Shown one piece after another: positions 1-10,374 of a stretch of 64,000 bases of DNA. Location of the stretch: contig NC_054711.1 of assembly GCF_016097555.1 (NCBI RefSeq), forward strand, positions 37,776,152-37,840,151. Direction: 5' to 3'. This DNA is from Gigantopelta aegis (taxonomy: Eukaryota > Mollusca > Gastropoda > Neomphalida > Peltospiridae). Both the position numbers and the translations under genes were made by a program. The stretch's first letter is position 1; each line of letters begins with the position of its first letter. A model generated the notes under the pieces. The model ran no database searches, had not been told where the DNA came from, and was given only the letters and a program-made list of their open reading frames with translations.

Positions 1-136
1 GCACAAATTTACATGTATGATTATTAAAGGTAGATCACTCTCAAATGTGAGGGTTTCCTTCTCCGAAAACAAATCGATGATAATCTCCGTGTAATTTTCA
101 GTAACATACCAAAACTAAATAACACTTTAAAAGTGT

Positions 137-358
137 GAAACATAAGCCCAGTGATAAAGTGCTCGCCTGATGCGCGGTCAGACTTCAGGGAACGATCCCC
201 GTCGATGGGCCCATTGGGTTATTTCTCATTCCAGCTTATGCAAAACGACAGGTGTACCAAAAGCTGTGGCATGTGCTATCCTGTCTATGAAATAGTGCCC
301 ATAAAACATCCCTTTCTACTATTGGAAATGTGTAGTGGATTTCCTCTCTAAGACGAAA
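137..358 (+). repeat. SINE-A, truncated copy (variant tail)
   Basis: tRNA-like head with A-box (AGCCCAGTGATAAAGTG) and B-box (GAACGATCCC), then the family body (CATTGGGTTATTTCTC, GGCATGTGCTATCCTGTC). It is cut short where the next copy begins. Confidence 0.85.
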
Positions 359-359
359 G

Positions 360-652
360 GGGCGGGATGTAGCTTAGTGATAAAGCGTTCGCCTGATGCA
401 CGGTCAGCCATGGTTCGATCCTCGTCGATGGGCTCATATGGCTATTTCTCGTTCCAGCTAGTGCACCACAACTGGTGCATCAAAGGCCGTGGTATGCGAT
501 GTCCTGTCTGTGGGATGGTCAATATAAAGGATCCCTTGCTACTAATGAAAAAGTTAGAGAATTCTACCAAATGTTCGACAATCAATAGCCGACGATTAAT
601 AAAATCAATGTGCTCTAGCGACCAAGTTGTGTCGTTAAATAAAAAGAAACCT
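360..652 (+). repeat. SINE-A, variant-tail copy
   Basis: tRNA-like head followed by the SINE-A body. The tail reads AATGTGCTCTAG...GTGTCGTTAAATAAA, the variant shared with 6915-7200 and 41519-41835. Directly follows the previous copy. Confidence 0.88.
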
Positions 653-894
653 CAACTCCAAGACTATATATCAAACTTACAAAATATTTGACATCCAATA
701 GTTCATGATTAATAAATCAATGTACACTAAAACACCCTTTAACTTTCGCAACCATACCACCTTCCAATTAGCATAATATACTAGTATTCAATACCGTATC
801 GCTGCACTAAACTGATTCCTAAAGACGTTTATTAGTCGTGAGGGTATGCAGTATTCACTGGCTGGTGCTTTGTCTACAGAGAAGAGCTGGTTTT

Positions 895-1290
895 GACCAC
901 GGTATGTGGTTTTCAACTCCGTCTGGCGGAGGGGGCGGAGGGGGCGGAGGGGGCGGGACGTAGCCCAGTGGTAAAGCGCTCGCTCGATGCGCGGTCGGTC
1001 TGGGATCGATCCCCGTCAGTGGGCACATTGGGCTATTTTTCGTTCCAGCCAGTGCACCGAGACTGGCATATCAAAGGCCGTGGTATGTATTACCCTGACC
1101 ACGGTATATGGTTTTCAACTCCGTCTGTAGGTGGGTGGGGGACATAGCCCAGTGGTAAAGCGCTCGCTCGATGCGCGGTCGGTCTGGGATCGATCCCCGT
1201 CGGTGGGCACATTGGGCTATTTTTCGTTCCAGCCAGTGCACCACGACTGGCATATCAAAGGCCGTGGTATGTACTACCCTGTATGTGGGA
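895..1290 (+). repeat. Tandem duplication (about 200 bp) including a SINE-A head
   Basis: The stretch from GACCACGGTATGTGG (895) to 1096 is repeated from GACCACGGTATATGG (1097) with few differences. It carries unique flank plus the tRNA-like SINE head. The first copy therefore ends abruptly in the SINE body, while the second runs on into a full SINE. Confidence 0.8.
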
Positions 1291-1454
1291 TGGTGCATAT
1301 AAAAGATCCCTTGTTGCTAATCAAAAATAGTAGCCCATGAAGTGGCGACAGCGGGTTTCCTCTCTCAATATCTGTGTGGTCCTAACCATGTCTGACGCCA
1401 TATGACCGTAAATAAAAAATGTGTTGAGTGCGTCGTTAAATAAAACATTTCCTT
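1136..1454 (+). repeat. SINE-A, near full length
   Basis: A complete example: tRNA-like head (A-box AGCCCAGTGGTAAAGCG, B-box GGGATCGATCCCC), conserved body (TATAAAAGATCCCTTGTTGC) and tail (GAGTGCGTCGTTAAATAAAA). The head resembles a Pol III internal promoter. The tail is presumably recognised by a partner LINE (inference). Confidence 0.92.
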
Positions 1455-1639
1455 CAGTCTATAGGAGAACTGCCACTTTATAATAGACGCACGCCAGTAC
1501 AGACGCCAAAAAACTACTTACCTCCATATCCGTAGTCTCTATAACTGACAGCCGTTGCCAAGAGTGACCCAGTCCTATCAATAGTTTAAAAAGGCTTTAA
1601 CTGTATTAAAGGGATAGTAAATTCAAATATGTGCCTTAA

Positions 1640-2006
1640 AGGGACATTCCTGAGTTTCCTGCAGTTGTTAAGATGTTATAGACCAACAGAGATTTTTTTT
1701 AACGATTGTAATTACATATCAAATATATTTTTTTGCATAAAATACTAGCGGCTGTATATTAAACGTGTTTCTGGTCGTTCTAATATTTGTACTAGGTTAT
1801 ATTTCATTTTATTTCCTAAAATATGTTTTGTCGTACGTACGAAATTATATGAACACAAAATCCAGTTTTGGCTCAAAATTACTCAAAATTTCAATTTGTG
1901 TTGTATTGGCCATTCTCAAAGAGAATGTTACACCCCTGCACCACGGAGAGGTTACAGCATGCGCAGGGAAAACATCTTACAATGCAGCAAACTCAGGAAT
2001 GTCCCT
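1640..2006. mobile_element. Miniature TTAA element (AGGGACATTCC family), copy 1
   Basis: Flanked by TTAA at 1636-1639 and 2007-2010, with terminal inverted repeats AGGGACATTCCTGAGTTT / CTCAGGAATGTCCCT. No coding capacity. The TTAA duplication fits Kolobok- or piggyBac-type transposases. The right part (about 1880-1965) carries a piece of the SINE-E head also seen at 28380-28462. Confidence 0.85.
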
Positions 2007-2011
2007 TTAAG

Positions 2012-2345
2012 AGTTGGAAAGATGCATACCCGGACCACCAACACATACTGACATGAAAAACGCGTAATTTTAGAGTTATTTAAAAAAAAAAACGTGATTA
2101 TTCCTGCTAACTGGGGGCAGCCATTTTCTTTTATTTTCGTCGCGTCCGGTACTCTAGCTTGGGGCGAAGTGACGTCAGCTCCAACCAACTCCCGTATGCA
2201 CAGTAGAAACAAACGCAGTCATTTACGACAAGGCGCTTCGCTTTCATCAACCTGACTTGTAAAACAACGTAAATGACTTGATAATATAATAAACTATTTG
2301 ACTAAATATACTTCAATAGAGGTATTTCACATTCCTATTGCGCAT
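2012..2345. repeat. Left half of a split dispersed repeat
   Basis: Matches the reverse complement of 38455-38725 (for example CTAACTGGGGGCAGCCATTT, TTGGGGCGAAGTGACGTCAG, AAGGCGCTTCGCTTTCAT). In the 38-kb copy it joins directly to the half found here at 4990-5226. Contains a TGACGTCA palindrome at 2170-2177. Confidence 0.8.
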
Positions 2346-2506
2346 GCGCGCGAAGAGTAACGTCCCTTGACAAAATAGACTGAAACTAGTCTATTTACAA
2401 ATTGGGGGGCGTGACAGACAGGTTGTTATGGGCGACTTGAGTAGCTTCGTAGGAGACTTTTAAACTTTGGCAACTAACATGTACATATTTCGAATTAGAT
2501 GGTATA

Positions 2507-2676
2507 ATGGCCGTAGAAAACGGTCTGCTGAAATTTACAGCGGAATGGTTCAAATTAAAAAGCAGTGCAACAACTTGGACAAAGTCTCTGCGACTTGTAT
2601 CCGAGGGTTTTGATAACGCCAGATTAAAAGACTATCTCGTAAAAAGTATAAACAAAACATTTGACAGATTCCATAG
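2507..2676 (+). CDS. Possible first exon, unknown gene
   Basis: An ATG after a GC-richer stretch opens a frame of basic, helix-prone sequence: MAVENGLLKFTAEWFKLKSS, then TTWTKSLRLVSEGFDNARLK, ending NKTFDRFHR. A donor-like CATAG|GTTATGG at 2676 would end it in phase 2. It does not match exon 2 of the coiled-coil gene (which needs phase 1), so it is not simply an upstream exon of that gene. It lies between the two halves of the split repeat 2012-2345 / 4990-5226, so it may be a gene inside a transposon rather than a host gene. It stops at a (GA)n tract. No family recognised. Confidence 0.25.
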
Positions 2677-2720
2677 GTTATGGCATCGACAGGTTATGGC
2701 ATCGATCGATATATATATTT

Positions 2721-2723
<3 letters not shown>

Positions 2724-2804
<81 letters not shown>

Positions 2805-2818
2805 ATATATATAAACAT

Positions 2819-2883
<65 letters not shown>
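2724..2883. repeat. Compound microsatellite (GA)n-(CA)n-(TA)n
   Basis: About 78 bp of GA, then short (AC)n and (TA)n runs. It truncates the open frame starting at 2507 and creates spurious open frames. Confidence 0.97.
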
Positions 2884-2884
<1 letters not shown>

Positions 2885-3569
2885 TAGTCAAACCTGTCTT
2901 AAGCGGCCACACAAGGGAGTAGATAAACGTGGCCGCTTAAGACAGGTTGCCGCTGAGTACAGGTTGCCACATATATAGTCTTTAAAACATTTGTTGTTGT
3001 TTCTTGTTTTACCGTCTGTACTGCTAATTAACGGATGTGTGCTTCATAGTTGACTATAAATCAACTTTTGACAGGTTGTCTCCTTCAAAAATAATGCAAA
3101 TAGAATATATTAAATTAACCGTTTTCCACAAGTTTGTTTTCTTTTTCCATTTAATTATTTAATTCCGACTTCATGCGATGTATTGTTATAGTAAGTGAAT
3201 CTACAAATGTCAAGCATAGCCTGCCCAGAGGCAATTAGATGCATGTCAGATTCATACTTCCTTAATTGATACACAGTGGAGATGTCGGGACTGAATGGGT
3301 ACTAGTATTCCTGAAGGTGTGAAGATCGGTTATTTGCTGCACCTATCGCTGTTGTTAAAATATCCCTTTTATATAAGAGTAAAACTTTACTGTGGCCGCT
3401 TAATGCAGGTATTTTAGCGATTTGGGATCAGATTTAGGTGGCCGCTGGCCGCGTTAGACAGGTGACCGCTTATTACAAGTGACATTTATAAATCGTTTGG
3501 GAGGAAAAAAGTGGCCGCTTAAGGCAAGTGACCGCTAAATACAGGTGGCCGCTAGGACAGGTTTGACTG
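2885..3569. mobile_element. TIR element with GTCAAACCTGTC ends (pogo/Tigger-like)
   Basis: Ends AGTCAAACCTGTCTTAAGCG / GACAGGTTTGACTG next to TA. Internal copies of GTGGCCGCTTAAGACAGGT-like motifs lie near both ends. About 0.7 kb without a transposase. The CAGT-type TIR and TA flanks resemble pogo/Tigger derivatives; this is from family knowledge, not a database match. Confidence 0.65.

Positions 3570-3571
<2 letters not shown>

Positions 3572-3640
<69 letters not shown>
3572..3640. repeat. (TA)n microsatellite
   Basis: About 65 bp of alternating AT directly abutting the GTCAAACC element, consistent with insertion at a TA-rich target. Confidence 0.95.
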
Positions 3641-3644
<4 letters not shown>

Positions 3645-4000
3645 AGGTGTTTTGTTGCATTTTTCTTAGTGTCTATCTAATTGGGAAAAGTTAAAAAAAA
3701 AGAAGAGATTTTTTATGCTGTTACATGTATATCCATAAAGTGGGAATTTAAAAAAGGGGGATTGGGGGGGGGGGGGGGTTTTTGAAGGTAGGTGCCGTTC
3801 TGTTTACCCATACACACGTTTTTATACAGTGTCAACATGAACGCATTGAGTATTATACAAAATATATTTATTTTCTTTACTGTTAATGTGTTTTCCACCA
3901 TATCTAAGTATATAAAATACTAGACGGACCTGTGTAGGAACGTCCTGTACAGAGCCGTCATCACTCTATATATATTTATATATCATTATTATTATTATTA

Positions 4001-4160
4001 TTTAAGGAGTGTCTGTTATTTCTTTTACGTTCATCGGGGTATGAACAAAATAAATCATCCGTAAATTTTGTGAATCGGCGAAGCCGTTCTCACAAGTTTG
4101 CGGATGATTTTTTTGTTCATACCTAGATGAACGTAAAGTAATAACAGACAATACTTATAA
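4001..4160. mobile_element. Palindromic miniature element
   Basis: Near-perfect inverted repeat: TGTCTGTTATT...ACGTTCAT...TATGAACAAA pairs with TTTGTTCATACC...ATGAACGT...AATAACAGACA around a centre near 4085. Could fold as a long hairpin. No coding capacity. Confidence 0.7.
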
Positions 4161-4199
4161 TTAAATTTGAAACATACTGAGTAATAATAACATTAAAAG

Positions 4200-4200
<1 letters not shown>

Positions 4201-4256
<56 letters not shown>
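4201..4256. repeat. (TA)n microsatellite
   Basis: About 56 bp of alternating AT. Confidence 0.95.
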
Positions 4257-4258
<2 letters not shown>

Positions 4259-4299
4259 TGTTGAGTATTGTCCGAAATATACATATATTTTCTGTATAT

Positions 4300-4600
4300 A
4301 CAAAATAGATATTTATTTTATTTTATTTACTGTTTACTACCATATCTAAGTAGAGAATACTAAATCGCCCTGTATAGGAACGTTCTGTACAGAGCTGTTC
4401 TGACTACATATATTTTTTATATATTTACACACGCACACGTTATATATTTTATTGAGTATAATCCGAAATATACATATATTTTCTTTATATACAAAATATA
4501 TATTTATTTTCTTTACTGTTAATGTGTTTTCCACCCATATCTAAGTATACTAGACCGCCCTGTGTAGGAACGTCCTGTACAGAACCGGTAAGGTTTTGGT
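4300..4600. repeat. Local direct repeats of about 180 bp
   Basis: The motif running from AATATATATTTATTTT through CTAAGTA...GACCGCCCTGTGTAGGAACG recurs around 3860-3955, 4310-4395 and 4495-4580. This is a degenerate tandem or dispersed local repeat between (TA)n tracts. Confidence 0.6.
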
Positions 4601-4667
4601 CCCTTATGCGTTCACTGGCTTCCCTCCTACAAAATGTGCCGAACAAACCCTCGTACTTAGAGTAACA

Positions 4668-4808
4668 TTAAAATCGTTTTCTACGTGAAACGATTACCCA
4701 CAATCGTTTCCGATATCCATTGGCTGGATATCGATGGAAGGATAACGAATTTCCCGGACATATGCGGTTGGAACAGTTAATAATTGAACAATGGTCGTGG
4801 CCTCCCAT
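4668..4808 (-). pseudogene. THAP-domain fragment (transposon-derived)
   Basis: On the minus strand, from the Met at 4808: MGGHDHCSIINCSNRICPG, then SLSFHRYPANGYRKRLWVIV, then SRRKRF and stop. The C-x4-C pair, the FHRYP motif and the following Trp match the first half of a THAP C2CH zinc finger, a DNA-binding domain of P-element, Kolobok and related transposases and of host THAP proteins. The second half (CSxHF and AVPTIF-type end) is absent, so this is a truncated copy or a first exon. It lies inside the split repeat whose ends are 2012-2345 and 4990-5226. About 47 codons against about 90 in a whole domain. Confidence 0.6.
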
Positions 4809-4989
4809 TGCTTTTGCCCCCCAATTTGCAGATAGGTCTATTTTGGCGAGATCTCGCGAAATCTCGCGGTTTGCGTCCTCGAGTAACTCCTCAACGGGCA
4901 CATGCGCAGTGGAATGTGAAATACCTCTATTTGCATTAACAGAACGAAATGGGGTTATAGTATTTTTCTCTCTTAAAACATCCAAAGAA

Positions 4990-5226
4990 AAAATGTATAC
5001 TATTATGGCCTATTGGTAGACTACATTGGAACAAAAACGACCACTCACAATACCCAAGTGATAAGTTTCTTTAGGACTACGTAATTGGTCAGTTCTGTGA
5101 TTTTAGATGGGAAAGTCTACTTAATCTGGAGTTTTACAGAATGATTTACAGTAATAAAGTATGACGGCTGATAATGTCCATTACCATGTTAAGGGTGGCA
5201 GGTATACCCCAATATCCTGTGATGTA
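4990..5226. repeat. Right half of the split dispersed repeat
   Basis: Matches the reverse complement of about 38205-38440 (GGCCTATTGGTAG, TACCCAAGTGATAA, GATGGGAAAGTCTACTTAAT, GGGTGGCAGGT). With 2012-2345 it frames a 2.6-kb interior that is absent from the 38-kb copy. Confidence 0.8.
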
Positions 5227-5265
5227 ATTTTGCGTCTAGATGGCGGTAATTAATGGCTTGTCTAC

Positions 5266-5830
5266 CTGACTGGTGATTTTAATAGCCGTATTTCAATTGA
5301 TGATTGTATATTCAATGATAAAGATGGTAAAGATACTGAACCACTTTCCGACGCATACAAATTAGAAATACTTAACATTCCTCTTAAGAGAAAAAGTATG
5401 GACAAGAAAAAGAATAATTATGGAAATTTACTTATAGATTTGTGTAAATTTAATAATCTGTACATTCTTAATGGTCGTGTCGGTGAAGATAAACATTTTG
5501 GTAAATTTACTTGTAAAAACTCTAGTGTTGTAGATTACTGTATTGGTACTAGTAGTTTATTAGGTCTAATTGACGACTTTTGTATACTAGAATTTTCAAA
5601 ATTATTTTCTGATGTTCATTGCCCACTATCCATTAAGCTAAAGTCTCATCAGACTTTACAAACTGATAATGATACTGATAATGATGAGATACATGTCTGA
5701 TAAACCACAGAAGTGGGATAACAGCAAAATAGACGATTTTTGTGGCAATATTAATATTGATACAGTGCATGAACTTTATGATCAGTTATGTAATACTGAG
5801 TTTAATACTATTACTGTTACATTGTAGCTT
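5266..5830 (+). pseudogene. LINE (non-LTR retrotransposon) endonuclease fragment
   Basis: Open from about 5266 to 5698: LTGDFNSRISI..., KRKSMDKKKNNYGNLLIDLC, NNLYILNGRVGEDKHFGKFT, SSVVDYCIG and FSDVHCPLSIKL. GDFN, the NGR...GKFTC block, VDY and the SD-H motif are hallmarks of the C-terminal half of an APE-type endonuclease. After a stop near 5698 the next frame resumes with KPQKWDNSKIDDFCGNINID, which matches the linker before reverse transcriptase in such LINEs. Both the N-terminal endonuclease part and the whole RT are missing, so the piece is 5' and 3' truncated and frameshifted once. The clade (Nimb/I/Jockey-like) is a guess. Confidence 0.75.
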
Positions 5831-5844
5831 GTAATCCTATGGAT

Positions 5845-5870
5845 TAATCACGACGCCACCGAGGCCGGTA
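5845..5870 (-). repeat. SINE-B head remnant
   Basis: CACGACGCCACCGAGGCCGG, the reverse of the first bases of SINE-B, with nothing else of the element. It abuts the LINE fragment. Confidence 0.7.
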
Positions 5871-6485
5871 TTAAGGTTCAAGCACAGGTGAAGGCCACTG
5901 AAAGAACCGGTATAGACCAATTAATTAAGAAAACACTCAGTTTATCATTTCAGTACATAGGTTATCGCATGGACAAAACATGATACGGTTATTTCGACAC
6001 TTTGACAATGGTGGTTTATTTTGTATTGTAAAATAGTATATACTTATTGCTGGTTTACTGGAATGGATATTACTACAGACCATTGCGCAAAAATCAGGTA
6101 CGTTTGTTTCTTCAGTTCTAAGACCAATTCCTGACGTGACGCGTTAAATATTACGTAACCACCGGCTCGCCAGAGGGCGCATTCACTGGGATGGTACAAA
6201 ATGGCTGCACCCGTTATATATAATAGCCGTCACATTTAACCGTTTTATTAATTATATATAATAATTTACTTGTTGATATTAAGCAATAAGGTGCATTATA
6301 TATCGTTGCCTTGCGAGAGCATTCCTTTAAGTGTATTAACGATGTACATGTACATCTAAAAATTCAGAAATAATTAAATAATGAAGAAATTGCAGTTTGT
6401 TTTTCTCTTATTTAATTATTTTTTTGCACACGTAAAATAACTAAAATGCTGAAACTTGGAGACGAGATCATAATGGCGGGGGCTA
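5871..6485. other. No gene seen
   Basis: AT-rich sequence with no open frame of note. A GC-richer stretch around 6120-6230 has an ATG (AAAATGGCTGCACC) whose frame closes after about 12 codons. Confidence 0.5.
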
Positions 6486-6490
6486 GAATT

Positions 6491-6492
<2 letters not shown>

Positions 6493-6571
<79 letters not shown>

Positions 6572-6607
6572 TTCCTCTCTCCACTCCCTCCCCCCCCCCC
6601 CCCCCCG
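6493..6607. repeat. (CT)n microsatellite with poly-C
   Basis: About 75 bp of CT followed by CTCCCTCC and an 18-bp C run. Confidence 0.97.
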
Positions 6608-6914
6608 TCCATCATGAACATATCTGAGCATGAGCAATATACAATGAAAATAGGTAGAATCTAAGTCATTTGTATGTTTTAGTAATGTCATACTACAAAA
6701 AGCGATGAATAGGACAGAAATTAAAATACTTACGAGGCCAGAAATGCCACAACAATGATTTATACCCAGCACCAATAGCAATATGACCACCATATTTAAT
6801 TAGGTTTGTTAGGTACACGTGGTATTGTCTGTTCTATTTTCAATATCTTTATCTTGACTTATCTTTGGCGGATCCAGAATTTTTTTTCTTTTTTTCTTTT
6901 CATTCATTTTTCAA

Positions 6915-7200
6915 CAGGGGTGGGACGTGGTAAAGCGCTCGCTTGATGCGCGGTCGGTTTGGGATCGATCCCCATTGGACTATTTCTCGTTCCAGCAAGT
7001 GCACCACGACTTGTATATTAAAGGCCGTGGTATGTGCTCTCCTGTATGTGGGAAGTACACATAAAAGACCCCTTGCTACATTATAAAAAATGTAGCGGGT
7101 TACCTCTGTTGACTACGAGTCAGAATTACTAAATGTTTGACATCTAATAGCCGATGATCAATGTGCTCCAGTGGTGTCGTTAACCAAAACAAACTTTGTT
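6915..7200 (+). repeat. SINE-A, variant-tail copy
   Basis: Head partly deleted (GGGACGTGGTAAAGCGCTCG), B-box GGGATCGATCCCC present, variant tail AATGTGCTCCAGTGGTGTCG. Confidence 0.88.
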
Positions 7201-7344
7201 TTCATTTTCAACGTTTTAATACAGGTAAGGAACGTAATACATGTTTATTAACTCCTCACCACGGTTTAAACTACGACTCTGGCCGCTGACATGTTATTTT
7301 TGACATGTGGGCGACATAGGGAAACCAAGAAAACCCACTACCGC

Positions 7345-7605
7345 CACGACACCACTAAAGCACATTGATTTATTAAATAATCACATTTCGTAACTTTGAC
7401 ATAATAGTCTTAGAGAGAAAACCTCACCTACATTTTTCTAAATAGCACGGGATATTTTATATGCATTTTCCCACGGAAAGGATAGCACATATCACGGCCT
7501 TTGATATACCAGTCGTGGTAAACTGGCTGCCTAACGATTAACAGCATGGGATAATTTATACACACTTTCCTATAGACAGTATACTACATACCACACTTTT
7601 GGGGA
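7345..7605 (-). repeat. SINE-A remnants (variant tail)
   Basis: Minus-strand tail and body (CGACACCACTAAAGCACATT, GGATAGCACATATCACGG, TACCAGTCGTGG) without the head, followed by a second more decayed body piece up to about 7605. Confidence 0.75.
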
Positions 7606-7802
7606 ACTGATTAGGACGAGTCCATTGAGTGTGATAGATCCCTAAAATACATAGGCGGATCAAAGTGGGTGCCTACGGGATCCGTTCATGCCCGACGAGT
7701 TGGCCCTTTTCCCCCCGACCCAGCAAAATATTTCCTGGATCTGCCCATACGGAGAGCGATTTACCGCTACACTACTCCCTGCCCCCTATACACAGCTAAA
7801 TG

Positions 7803-7992
7803 CAGAGGCGGAGGGGGGGGGGGCAGGGGACGGACCCCCCTAAATTTTGCGATAGTTATAATTTTATTATATATTAATTTTCATTTTACGATCCCCCTCC
7901 AAACCTCCACCAAAGTTCCCTTCGCAATTCACCTCAGTTCACTGCCCCACCCCACCCCACCCCTCTAAATGGACTTTCTGGATCCGCCACTG
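7803..7992. mobile_element. Miniature element, CAGTGGCGGATCCAG type
   Basis: The right end GGATCCGCCACTG and left end CAGAGGCGGAGG form degenerate inverted ends. The interior (CTAAATTTTGCGATAGTTAT, ATATTAATTTTCATTTT) matches 27441-27632. Both copies carry G runs at the left and C runs at the right. Confidence 0.7.
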
Positions 7993-8227
7993 AAATGTAT
8001 TGTATGGAATAAGTTCTAGAACAGCCCTGTCGTCTGGGTCAATTGATATAGATCCTCCCTTCGTCAGTCCTGGATCCGTTAACGCTTATCGCAGTCATCG
8101 CGTTCCAGACCAAAGTATTTCACTATTTCAGAGAAAGTGGACCGCATTGTGTATGCAACACAGAAGAGTAACAGAACTGAACATAAACCAGGTTTAGTGT
8201 TACAACAGTTTTGTATAAAACTAGAAT

Positions 8228-8500
8228 TGAAAGAAAGAAAGAAACGTTTTATTTAACAACGCACTCAACACATTTTATTGACGGTTATATGGCGTCAGAC
8301 ATATGGTTAAAGACCACACATATATTGAGAGAGGAAACCTGCTGTCGCCACTTTATGGGCTACCCTTTTCGATGTACCAGTTATGGTACACTGGCTGGAA
8401 CGAGTAATAGCCCAGTGGGCCCACCGATGGGAATCGATCCCAGACCCACCGCCCATCAAGCAAGCGCTTTAACACTAGGCTACGTCCCGCCGCCCCCCCC
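8228..8500 (-). repeat. SINE-A, minus strand, body deletion
   Basis: Tail-to-head on the plus strand (TTTTATTTAACAACGCACTC ... GGGAATCGATCCC ... TAGGCTACGTCCCGCC). About 60 bp of the body around GGGATCTTTTATATGC is missing. Confidence 0.9.
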
Positions 8501-8619
8501 AAAAAACGAGAATTGAAATTATACATTTTATGTGGACATCAATTTAGATCTACGTGGTGGGTTATTTTTTCTTTTAGACGGGGGGGGGGGGGGGGAAGAG
8601 TCCGTGCAACTGGAAAAAT

Positions 8620-8730
8620 ACCCATAAATAGAAATAGCGCAATAGGCCCACCGACGGGAATTGATCCCAAAACGACCGCGCATCAAGAGAGCGCTTTACC
8701 ACTGGGCTACGCCTCGCCCCGAACACCCAA
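8620..8730 (-). repeat. SINE-A head only
   Basis: Reverse complement of the tRNA-like head (GGGAATTGATCCC, GCGCTTTACCACTGGGCTAC) without body or tail. Confidence 0.8.
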
Positions 8731-8936
8731 TAATAACTTTCCCTAAAATAAGACCTTAATATTGTGGGGTGTCGTTAAACATTCATTAATTCAATACTGT
8801 GGAAGAATAGCTACCCGCAGCAAACCAATTTTAAATTAACATGTAGCTCACGTGTTTTCTCTTTTGATGAACCGTTCAAAAATGCGCCACAAATTCCTTC
8901 AATAAATTGCGCGCTACTTTCCTTTTTTGACTTTAA

Positions 8937-9310
8937 TGGACATTCCCAAGTTTGCTGCAAATTTAAAAATGTTTAACAAACAGACTTTTTAACGATTCTA
9001 ATTAAAATATATTTTATGCATAAAATATTAGTGGCTGTGTATTAAACGTGTTTCTGGTTGTTCTAATATTTATAATAGGTTAAATTTCATTTTATTTCCT
9101 AATTATTTTTATTTTTTTCGTATGTACAAAATTATTTGAAGACAAAATCCAGTTTGAGCTTCTTACAAATATTAAGACGGCCAGAAACATATTGAATATA
9201 CAGACACTGATATTCTAAACAAAAAAATATATTTAATATGTAAGTTTAATCGAAGAAATATTTTATTAGTCGGAAACATCTTACAGTACAGCAAACTCAG
9301 GAATGTCCAT
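8937..9310. mobile_element. Miniature TTAA element (AGGGACATTCC family), copy 2
   Basis: TTAA at 8933-8936 and 9311-9314. Ends TGGACATTCCCAAGTTTGCT / CAGCAAACTCAGGAATGTCCA. The interior matches copies 1 and 3 (GTATATTAAACGTGTTTCTGG-like block, shortened here). Confidence 0.85.
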
Positions 9311-9380
9311 TTAATCCTATGGGATATTCAAAATTCAATAGCATCAAAATTGCCCATACCCACTACTGATTCCGTTCAGA

Positions 9381-9548
9381 CTGCTGGCGATCCCTTGCTG
9401 TCCCCTCTTCCATCCACCCCATCCCTTTTCCTGTCCTGGATGGAGGTGCTGGCCAAAGCACCCAAGGCAAGCGTGCATTACAACAGCTTGTTCTGAATGT
9501 GTATGTAAAACCGTATGACCTGACCTGACCTGACCTGACCTGACCTGC
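9381..9548. repeat. Dispersed repeat with TGACC iterations (copy 1)
   Basis: Block with GTCCTGGATGGAGGTGCTGG and TTACAACAGCTTGTTCTGAA ending in (CTGAC)n. It matches the reverse complement of 20223-20455. May be another SINE type; no head recognised. Confidence 0.6.
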
Positions 9549-9988
9549 GGAAGCATGATAGTTCTTACCTGATGGAAACTACTATGTTATTTTGCTTTAT
9601 AATAGTGTAAAAGTCTGTAAATATAAAACAGATTTGTGGGAAACAACCGTTTTCTTACAAACTCTTTTACAAATGTTTATTATACAAATGAAACATGACA
9701 AAAAAAGCCAACATGATGATGTAAGGATGATAAAGTTATTTATCCTCGGGCCCTTCCCCACCAGGTACCAGCTGAAAATAGAAGAAAACACAAAATATTA
9801 CAATACATCAGGGCTCGCAAAGTGGTCAATAGCAACAAAAATTAAAAATTATTAAATTTTGGAAACACAATTTTTGAAAGATTTTATCGCGATGTTTAGT
9901 TACCAAACACATTTCCAACCAGTTTTGTTCAATTTGTCACTCACATGTACTAGAAGTGTTTTGTTTTTAACACACAACAAAACATTAA

Positions 9989-10370
9989 AGGGACATTCCT
10001 GAGTTTGCTGCAATTTTTAAGATGTTACCGACTAACAGAGACTTTTTGACAACTGTAATTACATATCAAATATATATTTCCACATAAAATATTAGTGGCT
10101 GTATATTAAACGTGTTTCAGATCGTTCTAATATTTGTACTAGGTTAAATTTCATTTTATTTCCTAAAAAATATTTTTTCGTACGTACGAAATTATTTGAA
10201 GAGAAAATCCAGTTTGGGCTTCTTACAAATATTCAGACGACCAGAAACACATTGAATATACAGACACTGATATTCTAAATAAGAAAATATATTTAATATG
10301 TAAGTTTAATCGTAGAACTATTTTATTAGTCGGAAACATCTTACAATGCAGCACACTCAGGAATGTCCCT
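9989..10370. mobile_element. Miniature TTAA element (AGGGACATTCC family), copy 3
   Basis: TTAA at 9985-9988 and 10371-10374. Inverted ends AGGGACATTCCTGAGTTTGC / CACTCAGGAATGTCCCT. Best preserved of the three full copies. Confidence 0.9.
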
Positions 10371-10374
10371 TTAA

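Noticed and set aside
1136-1210. tRNA gene
   Set aside because: A- and B-box motifs belong to the SINE-A head; no full cloverleaf and many dispersed copies with the same body and tail.
2507-2676. First exon of the coiled-coil gene
   Set aside because: Its donor would leave phase 2 while exon 2 needs phase 1; 31441-31561 fits in phase and has a perfect donor.
2632-2978. Open frames with Ser-Leu, Glu-Arg or Tyr-Ile dipeptide runs
   Set aside because: Translations of the (GA)n, (CA)n and (TA)n microsatellites; the same holds at 6416-6793, 37236-37754, 46026-46286 and 59956-60201.
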